Source: Prado023 sp032123675
Lineage (GTDB): Bacteria > Actinomycetota > Actinomycetes > S36-B12 > CAIYMF01
Assembly (NCBI GenBank): GCA_032123675.1
Contig: JAQBEX010000003.1
Span: forward strand, 1 to 20,001
Direction: 5' to 3'
Length of the DNA stretch: 20,001 nt
The position numbers and the translations under genes were made by a program. A model generated the notes under the pieces. It had not been told where the DNA came from. It saw only the letters and a list, made by a program, of their open reading frames with translations, and did no database searches. Of this stretch, positions 14,491 through 20,001 are shown in pieces; the first letter of the stretch is position 1, and each line of letters opens with the position of its first letter.

Positions 14491-17292
14491 TCACTTCACG
14501 CCTGACCCAGCCGACGTCCACTCGGCGAAGCGACTGGACAACGCCGTGCGGTTCGTGACGCCGAGCTTCCGGTAGACCGAGGACAAGTGGTAGCTGACTG
14601 TCCGGTGCGACAGGAACAGCTCGGCGGCCACCTCCCGGTCGGAGCCGCCGGCCGCGACAGCCTCGGCCACGCGCCGCTCCTGAGGGGTCAGGCTCGCCCA
14701 CGGATCGGCGGTGCGCGGCTGTACCGCGACGCCGGTCGCGCGCAGCTCGTCGGTGGCCTGCCGGGCCCAGGGGACGGCTCCCATCCGATCGAACGCGGCG
14801 GCTGCGATGCGCAGCTCCCGGCGGGCCTCGTGGACGTGGCGCTCGCGGCGCAGCAACTCGCCGCGAAGCAGCCGCGTCCGCGCCTCCTCGAAGGGAAGAC
14901 CAGCGCGCCCGAAATCAGCGACGGCGCAGACGAAGTCCTTGTCGGCGACCTCACCCTGGTTCACCAGCCCACGGCTGCGGCAGACGAGGGCCTGAGCGAT
15001 CGGGTCCGACGATGGCCCGAGGACCCGGGTGAGGTCGGACGCCACCGCTGCGGCGCGGTCCCGTTCACCGGAACGGACCAGGGCCTCGACGAGGTCAGCC
15101 CGACCCATCGGGACGGAGTCCCAGGGACCACAGCCCAGGAGCCGGTCCTCAGCCAGGGGCTCAAGCCTGGTCAGGGCGGTCTCCAGTTGCCCGTCGCCCA
15201 GCGCCTGGAGCCCCTCAGCGCGGTCGGCGGTGGCGATGAGCTGGATCCAACCGATGTCGCGACACAGGTCCCGCATCTCAGCGACCTCCCGCGCCAGGGC
15301 GGCGTGGTCGCCGATGTGCGCATCGATCAGGACCGCAGTGGCCAACCTGAACGGGATCACTCCCTGGAATGCCGAGGCCCGCTCCAGGCTGATGGAGTCG
15401 TCGATGAGCGCTCGTGCGGTCGCGAATTCGGCCCGCCCCAGCGCGCGATGAGCCTGCACGGCGCTCGCGAACGACATGGTCTCGCGGCCAAGGCCCCTGC
15501 GCGCCGGCTCCTGGAGCCGCACATCTATCCGCGGATCCAGGTCCCCCATGATGAAGTCGATCACCAGGGCCGCCAGCAACTCCTCCAGTGCCACGTCGGG
15601 CGCCGGACCCCAGCTCCGGGACTCCTGGCGCGCAGCGCTCAGCGCCCCATCGGCCGCCGCCACGTCACCGACCTGGAACAGGGTGACGGCATGCACAGCA
15701 CGGCACGCCCAGGCGGGGAAGTGTCCGGAATGCTCGAGGCCGGCCCGACCCGCCAAGTCGCGCAGGGAGGCCGCGTGCCGCATCGCGGACTTCCCATCCT
15801 CGACGGCGAACGCGGTGTTGACCGCACTCCACAGCATCCAGGCGGTTTCCGGGCTGTCAAGTTCGACCGCGTGCGCGATCGCGACCTCCAAGGCCGCCTG
15901 GTGCTGGCTCAAGCTGACCTGGCCGAGTTGCTCGGCGTGCAACCACTCGACCGTCAGGCGCTCCTGAGGAACCAGGACGTTCAGGTCGACCAATTGCAGG
16001 ATCCGCGCGGTGTCGAGCTCTCCCAGCGACGAGTCAAGCAGCACCCGGGCAGCCCGGGCAGCGAGATGGCTCCGCTCCCGCGTTTCCAGAGTGAGGGATG
16101 CCGCCGCGAGCAGGGCGTGGGCGGCGGGCTCGCCGAGCTCGTCGGCCAGGGCACGATCGGCTTGGGCGAGCAGCTCGCTGATGGCCGCACGATCCCCGGG
16201 GGAGGCCCCCGCCTCCAGCTGAGCGATCACGACCGACGGCGCCAGCTCGAGCTGCTCGGCACACCGTGCCGCGCGCCTGTGCATCGCGCGCACGGCGGCT
16301 GGTCCGGCTGCACGCAGCACCGCGTCGCGGATCAGAGGGTGAGCCAGGTCGGCATGCTCAGCCGTGGAGTCGACCGACCGGACAAGCAATCGCTGCGCCG
16401 CGAAGGGGTCCAGGTCGTCCGGGCTGAGCCCGAGGTCGGCAAGAACAGCGGCCACCAAGGCAGCTCCAGAGCCCCCGGCGACACACAGCACGAGGACCGC
16501 CGTGCGGATGGGGTCGGGCAGGCCTGCCCACGTGCCGCCCCATTCAGCCAAGAGCCGATCATCGAGGGGCAGCGGATCAGGCAGGGGGGCGGCTCCGATC
16601 AGCTCGCCCGCGGACAGCAGTCGGGTGGACTCGACGATCGCCAGCGGGCATCGACCGAGCGCCGTCACGACCCTCCTCGACTGGTTGCCGGACGGCACAA
16701 TCCCTGCCGGCAGCGCGGACCGAAGAAGGCTCACAGCTGCGTCAAGGTCGAGCGGTCCCACGTCGAGCCTGGTCCACGCCCGGATCCGCGGATCCAGAGC
16801 TGGGCGTGGACGGGCAGCGACCACGACGTCCACGCGCTCGCATCCGAGTCGAGCCACGGCGAGCGAGAGGGCGTCCAGCGACCCTCGGTCGGCCCAGTGG
16901 ATGTCGTCGATGAGCAGCAGCAGCCGCTGGAGGTGCGCCGCCTCGGCCAGGAGGTGCAGCAGCGCCGACGGGACCTCGCCCGAGCTCGCCGAGGTTCGCG
17001 GTGGCGAGCGAAGCGCACCGGCCTCATCCGGCGGCAGCAGGTTGAGCACGTCGGAGAGTCCACGGGCGATGTCCGCAACGACGGCGAACGGGCTCGCCCC
17101 GACCCCCTGGGCGGCGCCGACACGCACGACGCGGATCCCACGCCGCCGGGCACCGCGGGCGAGCGCATCGAGCAGGGCGGTCTTCCCCATGCCCGCCTCG
17201 CCGACCAGGAGCACCGGCTGCCTACGCTCGTCCCGGTCAGAGCCGAGCGCGGCCTCAAGCGCGGCCAACTCGCGATCCCGGCCCTCGATCAC
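14491..17292 (-). CDS. LuxR-family transcriptional regulator with N-terminal ATPase (LAL type)
   Basis: The 933-residue cytoplasmic protein follows the LAL (large ATP-binding LuxR) plan. Walker A GEAGMGKT lies at 31-38 and Walker B LLLLIDDIHWAD at 124-135. Residues about 330-850 are Ala/Leu/Arg-rich helical repeats of TPR type. The last 65 residues are a LuxR DNA-binding domain (LTPQERRVAEAVAAGGSDREVAAELFLSHRTVSYHL, then VYRKLGVTNR). ATP-dependent assembly with ligand sensing by the repeats is the family model; the inducer and targets are unknown. The start is GTG at 17292 with TAGCGT 6 nt upstream, so a leaderless transcript is likely. It is divergent from the repeat-protein gene at 17409, the most natural candidate target besides itself. 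Residues 1-3 lead straight into the conserved ERE-like GRDRELAALE. Confidence 0.9.
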   Translation of the reverse strand: MIEGRDRELAALEAALGSDRDERRQPVLLVGEAGMGKTALLDALARGARRRGIRVVRVGAAQGVGASPFAVVADIARGLSDVLNLLPPDEAGALRSPPRTSASSGEVPSALLHLLAEAAHLQRLLLLIDDIHWADRGSLDALSLAVARLGCERVDVVVAARPRPALDPRIRAWTRLDVGPLDLDAAVSLLRSALPAGIVPSGNQSRRVVTALGRCPLAIVESTRLLSAGELIGAAPLPDPLPLDDRLLAEWGGTWAGLPDPIRTAVLVLCVAGGSGAALVAAVLADLGLSPDDLDPFAAQRLLVRSVDSTAEHADLAHPLIRDAVLRAAGPAAVRAMHRRAARCAEQLELAPSVVIAQLEAGASPGDRAAISELLAQADRALADELGEPAAHALLAAASLTLETRERSHLAARAARVLLDSSLGELDTARILQLVDLNVLVPQERLTVEWLHAEQLGQVSLSQHQAALEVAIAHAVELDSPETAWMLWSAVNTAFAVEDGKSAMRHAASLRDLAGRAGLEHSGHFPAWACRAVHAVTLFQVGDVAAADGALSAARQESRSWGPAPDVALEELLAALVIDFIMGDLDPRIDVRLQEPARRGLGRETMSFASAVQAHRALGRAEFATARALIDDSISLERASAFQGVIPFRLATAVLIDAHIGDHAALAREVAEMRDLCRDIGWIQLIATADRAEGLQALGDGQLETALTRLEPLAEDRLLGCGPWDSVPMGRADLVEALVRSGERDRAAAVASDLTRVLGPSSDPIAQALVCRSRGLVNQGEVADKDFVCAVADFGRAGLPFEEARTRLLRGELLRRERHVHEARRELRIAAAAFDRMGAVPWARQATDELRATGVAVQPRTADPWASLTPQERRVAEAVAAGGSDREVAAELFLSHRTVSYHLSSVYRKLGVTNRTALSSRFAEWTSAGSGVK

Positions 17293-17298
17293 GCTTCC

Positions 17299-17304
17299 AC
17301 GCTA
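17299..17304 (-). promoter_or_regulatory. -10 box for leaderless start of the LuxR regulator
   Basis: On the minus strand TAGCGT is followed by 6 nt and the GTG at 17292. No good Shine-Dalgarno sequence is present. The spacing fits a transcript beginning at the start codon. Confidence 0.45.
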
Positions 17305-17358
17305 TCCACCGAGGTGTCCGTGAGGGCGCCTGGCCAGATCCCAGTAGTCCGACGGATG

Positions 17359-17377
17359 CCTGCGTCCCAGCCGCAGG
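17359..17377. promoter_or_regulatory. Short inverted repeat in the divergent LuxR/repeat-protein gap
   Basis: CCTGCG (17359-17364) and CGCAGG (17372-17377) are perfect 6-bp arms around 7 nt, 31 nt upstream of the ATG at 17409. It could be an operator for the adjacent LuxR protein or a leader hairpin. Evidence is positional only. Confidence 0.3.
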
Positions 17378-17408
17378 GAGAACATGGAAGTGGAAGGAAG
17401 TGAGAGCC

Positions 17409-17942
17409 ATGACAACAACACAGAAGATCACGCCGGACGCAACACAGAAGCCCACGCCGGACGCCCCGCTCGTCCCCGAGGTCCTCACCGAGGAGCACCA
17501 CGAGGGTCTTGAGGCCTCATGGAAGATGCCGACGCACGATCGCCAGGCACCGTCTGAGCCGAAGTCCAGGAAGCCTCTGTACGTGGGGCTCATCGCCGGG
17601 GCGTTGGGCCTGACAGTCGGATTCGGAGCCGGCTACTGGGCCCATGGCCAGACGGAGGTGACCGCTGCGCCGATCGTGGCCACGACGGTGACCGCCGGCC
17701 CGGTGGACGCCAACGGCATGAACCTCGGCCGGCGGATCGCACCCATCGAGAACACGACCCCCGGCACCCTGTCGGCCCCAGTCGTCACCCCGCAAGCCCC
17801 AGGCGCGGTGGACGCCAACGGCATGAACCTCGGCCGGCGAATCGCACCGATCGAGAACACGACCCCGGGCGCCCTGCCGACTCCCGTTCTGGTGGACGCC
17901 AACGGCATGAACATGGGCCAGCGGCTGGCTCCGATCGAGTGA
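17409..17942 (+). CDS. Single-pass membrane protein with threefold DANGMNLGRRIAPIE repeat
   Basis: I do not recognise the family. The 177-residue protein has a hydrophilic N-terminal tail rich in Thr/Pro/Glu (1-55), one membrane helix (about 57-79) after a Lys/Arg cluster, and a C-terminal part that should lie outside. That part holds three copies of VDANGMNLGRRIAPIEN: 99-115, 134-150, and a variant ending the protein at 162-177 (NMGQRLAPIE). Ala/Thr/Pro/Val spacers separate them by 35 and 28 residues. The last residue of the protein is the last residue of the motif. I chose ATG 17409 rather than the in-frame GTG at 17400 because GGAAGGAA ends 9 nt before 17409 and would abut 17400. It is divergent from the LuxR gene and followed by a strong terminator hairpin. 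Confidence 0.8.
   Translation: MTTTQKITPDATQKPTPDAPLVPEVLTEEHHEGLEASWKMPTHDRQAPSEPKSRKPLYVGLIAGALGLTVGFGAGYWAHGQTEVTAAPIVATTVTAGPVDANGMNLGRRIAPIENTTPGTLSAPVVTPQAPGAVDANGMNLGRRIAPIENTTPGALPTPVLVDANGMNMGQRLAPIE
17703..17942 (+). repeat. Three DNA repeats coding for the DANGMN motif
   Basis: Copies begin at 17703, 17808 and 17892. The first two are near-identical over about 68 nt, continuing through the NTTPG spacer. The third diverges at several codons (atg for ctc, cag for cgg) and ends at the stop. Confidence 0.85.
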
Positions 17943-17965
17943 GCCGTCCGGCCGATTCGGGTGCG

Positions 17966-17991
17966 CCCCCTGACGTAGTGGCGTCAGGGGG
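17966..17991 (+). terminator. Terminator hairpin after the repeat protein
   Basis: CCCCCTGACG (17966-17975) and CGTCAGGGGG (17982-17991) form a perfect 10-bp stem with a 6-nt loop, 23 nt after the stop codon. There is no T-run. Confidence 0.7.
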
Positions 17992-18014
17992 AAGGGACCA
18001 GACCGGCCCGGCGC

Positions 18015-18020
18015 TAGGGT
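18015..18020 (+). promoter_or_regulatory. -10 box for leaderless start of the amidotransferase
   Basis: TAGGGT is followed by 7 nt and the GTG at 18028. No Shine-Dalgarno sequence fits between the terminator hairpin and this start, so a leaderless transcript is the simplest reading. Confidence 0.5.
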
Positions 18021-18027
18021 TCGGGTC

Positions 18028-18765
18028 GTGAAGCCGTTCCTGCTGCTCGGAATCCGCCCCGAGGACGTCGCAGCCGACGACGAGTACGCCGCGATGCTCC
18101 GGTGCTCCGGCCTCGATGAGCCGCAGTTCCGCCGCATCCGCCTGGAGCAGCGCCCGCTGGGCGCGGTCGATCTGGATCAGTGGTCCGGCATCGTGCTCGG
18201 CGGCGGTCCGTACCAGGTCAGCGACGCCGAGGACCGGAAGTCGCCCACCCAGCGCCGCGTCGAGGCCGACCTCGCCGGGTTGCTCGACGACATCCTCGCC
18301 CGCGAGGTCCCGTTCCTCGGCGCGTGCTACGGGATCGGCACGCTGGGCCGCCACCAGGGCGCGGACGTCGATCGTCGATACGGCGAGCCGGTCGGGGCTG
18401 TCACCATCTCCCTGACCGAGGCGGGTACCCGTGACCCGCTCATGGGGATCGCTGGCGACACGTTCGGAGCGTACGGCGGCCACAAGGAGGCCATCCGCCG
18501 CCTACCGCCACACGCGGTGAACCTCGCGTCGTCCTCGCGGTGCCCGGTGCAGGCGTTCCGCGTCGGCACGCGGGCGTACGCGACCCAGTTCCATCCCGAG
18601 CTCGACCTCGACGGCTTGGCCACGCGGGTCGAGACCTACAAGCACGCCGGCTACTTCGAGCCCCACGAGGCCGATGACATCATCGCCGCCGCCCACGCCA
18701 GCGGTGTCACGCATACCCCCAACTTCCTGGGGCGGTTCGTCGAGCTGTTCGCAGTGGACGACTGA
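18028..18765 (+). CDS. Class I glutamine amidotransferase, stand-alone (GuaA-type fold)
   Basis: The 245-residue cytoplasmic protein has a complete triad-type glutaminase site: nucleophile Cys100 in GACYGIG, His189 and Glu191 in FHPEL, and the oxyanion-loop GGGP at 58-61. GGHKEAI (150-156) is the loop before the last strands, as in GMP-synthase-like amidotransferases. It has no synthetase domain and no such partner next to it, so the ammonia acceptor is unknown. Stand-alone members of this family are often annotated simply as GMP synthase-like. The GTG start follows a -10 box by 7 nt and MKPFLLLGIR is the usual beta-strand opening. It is convergent with ychF, with 37 nt between the stop codons. 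Confidence 0.85.
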   Translation: MKPFLLLGIRPEDVAADDEYAAMLRCSGLDEPQFRRIRLEQRPLGAVDLDQWSGIVLGGGPYQVSDAEDRKSPTQRRVEADLAGLLDDILAREVPFLGACYGIGTLGRHQGADVDRRYGEPVGAVTISLTEAGTRDPLMGIAGDTFGAYGGHKEAIRRLPPHAVNLASSSRCPVQAFRVGTRAYATQFHPELDLDGLATRVETYKHAGYFEPHEADDIIAAAHASGVTHTPNFLGRFVELFAVDD

Positions 18766-18802
18766 GGATTGACGTCCACATCCGGCCGTGTGCCGCTCGG
18801 GG

Positions 18803-19876
18803 CTACACGTTGAAGCGGAACTCCACCACGTCGCCATCGTGCATGACGTAGTCCTTGCCCTCGATGCGGACCTTCCCGCGGGACTTCGCGTCGGCCATGG
18901 ACCCGGCGTCGACCAGGTCGGCGAACGAGACGACCTCGGCCTTGATGAAGCCCTTCTGGAAGTCGGTGTGGATCACACCTGCTGCCTCAGGCGCGGTGGC
19001 ACCCTTCGGGATCGTCCAGGCGCGGGACTCCTTGGGACCGGCGGTCAGATAGGTCTGCAGCCCGAGGGTGTCGAACCCGACGTGCGCCAACTGGGTCAGG
19101 CCGCTCTCCTCCTGCCCGATGGACTGCAGCAGCTCGAGGGCCTCAGCTTCGTCGAGCTCGATCAGGTCGGCCTCGGTCTTGGCATCGAGGAACACCGCTT
19201 CGGCGGGCGCAACCAGCGCGGACAGCTCAGCACGCATCACGTCGTCGGCGAGTTCATCGGCATCGACGTTGAACACGTACAGGAACGGCTTGGCGGTGAG
19301 CAGGAACAGTTCGCGCAGGGGTTCGGGGTCCAGGCCGGCCGCGAACACCGTCTTCCCCGACTCGAGCACGGCCTTGGCCTCCTCGGCCGCCACCAGGGCA
19401 CTGGCCCGGTCCTTGTTGATCCGGGCCTCCTTCTGCAGGCGCGGGATCGCCTTCTCCAGGGTCTGCAGGTCGGCCAGGATCAATTCGAGGTTGATGACCT
19501 CGATGTCGTCCTTGGGCGAGACGTTGCCGTCGACATGCACCACATCGGGGTCCGTGAACACCCGGATGACCTGGCAGATCGCGTCCGACTCACGGATGTG
19601 GGACAGGAACTTGTTGCCGAGCCCGGCACCCTCGCTCGCGCCCTTCACGATCCCGGCGATGTCGACGAACATCACGGTGGCCGGCAGGATCTTGGCTGAG
19701 CCGAAGATCCCGGCCAACACCTCGAGCCGAGCATCGGGCACCCCGACGACCCCCGTGTTCGGCTCGATGGTCGCGAACGGGTAGTTGGCTGCCAGCACGT
19801 TGTTGCGGGTCAGCGCGTTGAAGAGGGTGGACTTGCCGACGTTGGGCAGTCCGACGATGCCGATGGAGAGAGCCAC
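18803..19876 (-). CDS. ychF: YchF/Obg-like ATPase
   Basis: This 357-residue protein is close to the usual family length of about 363. The P-loop is GLPNVGKS (9-16), the switch region is FVDIAGIVKGASEGAGLGNKF (70-90), and the NVDADEL segment replaces the NKxD guanine motif, which is why YchF prefers ATP over GTP. A coiled-coil insert occupies about 115-200 and the C-terminal TGS domain runs from about 275 to the end (KGFIKAEVVSF, then MHDGDVVEFRFNV). The protein is cytoplasmic, ribosome-associated and linked to translation and stress. The start is GTG at 19876, 8 nt after TAGAAT, with no Shine-Dalgarno sequence, again leaderless in form. It is a housekeeping gene apparently unrelated to its neighbours. 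Confidence 0.96.
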   Translation of the reverse strand: MALSIGIVGLPNVGKSTLFNALTRNNVLAANYPFATIEPNTGVVGVPDARLEVLAGIFGSAKILPATVMFVDIAGIVKGASEGAGLGNKFLSHIRESDAICQVIRVFTDPDVVHVDGNVSPKDDIEVINLELILADLQTLEKAIPRLQKEARINKDRASALVAAEEAKAVLESGKTVFAAGLDPEPLRELFLLTAKPFLYVFNVDADELADDVMRAELSALVAPAEAVFLDAKTEADLIELDEAEALELLQSIGQEESGLTQLAHVGFDTLGLQTYLTAGPKESRAWTIPKGATAPEAAGVIHTDFQKGFIKAEVVSFADLVDAGSMADAKSRGKVRIEGKDYVMHDGDVVEFRFNV

Positions 19877-19884
19877 AACCGACG

Positions 19885-19890
19885 ATTCTA
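19885..19890 (-). promoter_or_regulatory. -10 box for leaderless start of ychF
   Basis: On the minus strand TAGAAT is followed by 8 nt and the GTG at 19876. This is the best-matching of the leaderless-type boxes in the window. Confidence 0.55.
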
Positions 19891-19919
19891 CCGGCGCGTG
19901 GCGGGGCCTCAGGACGCGC

Positions 19920-20001
19920 GAGGTGAGCTGGTCGGGTCGGGGCGGGCGGGGCGGCTGGGGTCGGGCGGGGTCGGGTCGGGGCGGGCCGGCGCGGGGCGGA
20001 G
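19920..20001. repeat. G-rich low-complexity repeat tract
   Basis: Irregular copies of GGTCGGGTCGGGGCGGGC fill the last 80 bases on the plus strand and continue off the window. Closely spaced runs of three or four G could form G-quadruplexes. No gene is visible. It lies upstream of the ychF promoter. Confidence 0.6.

Noticed and set aside
14587..17403. A very long plus-strand open frame (938 codons) opposite the LuxR regulator.
   Set aside because: Its translation is low-complexity, rich in Gly/Arg/Gln/Pro with no motif, while the minus strand encodes an intact Walker A, Walker B and LuxR domain. It is a GC-driven shadow.
17400..17408. GTG at 17400 as start of the repeat protein.
   Set aside because: The purine-rich ribosome-binding site ends right against it, but lies 9 nt from the ATG at 17409.

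Overview
The window is about 20 kb of GC-rich DNA. Dense coding, frequent GTG starts, TAnnnT -10 boxes sitting 6-8 nt upstream of start codons (leaderless style), a DtxR/IdeR-type iron box, a LuxR-type large ATPase regulator (LAL) and the sAC-like cyclase family all point to a high-GC actinobacterium. I cannot name the genus. I see no tRNA, rRNA, CRISPR array, insertion sequence or phage gene. No gene-free stretch exceeds about 170 nt; the longest ones hold tandem repeats.

Layout. (1) 1-3132, plus strand: the C-terminal part of an MFS transporter carrying a cyclic-nucleotide-binding (CNB) domain, then a glutaminase fused to STAS and CNB domains. (2) 3142-4537: an iron-box-controlled secreted protein of unknown function, followed by two hairpins. 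(3) 4660-8463, minus strand: a 1267-residue protein with two class III cyclase domains, an ATPase and TPR-like repeats, the architecture of soluble adenylyl cyclase. (4) 8569-10243, plus strand, divergent from the cyclase: a metallo-beta-lactamase-fold hydrolase and a calcineurin-type metallophosphoesterase. (5) 10247-12539, minus strand: a small stand-alone CNB protein and a complete MFS-CNB transporter. (6) 12625-14405, plus strand: two overlapping unrecognised genes. (7) 14491-17292, minus strand: a LuxR/LAL regulator. (8) 17409-18765, plus strand: a membrane-anchored protein with a threefold repeated motif, and a class I glutamine amidotransferase. (9) 18803-19876, minus strand: YchF, with a G-rich repeat tract beyond it.

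The strongest theme is cyclic-nucleotide signalling. Within about 12.5 kb there is one probable nucleotide cyclase, four proteins with CNB domains on different outputs (two transporters, one glutaminase, one free receptor) and two hydrolases that could degrade a phosphodiester signal. The two cyclase domains look complementary: the first keeps the metal-binding aspartates, the second keeps the transition-state Asn and Arg. A cAMP-type network acting directly on transport and glutamine hydrolysis, rather than through a CRP transcription factor, is my main inference. No CNB protein here carries a DNA-binding domain.

A second theme is short GC-rich tandem repeats (periods 15-27 bp) that recur inside coding linkers and between genes.
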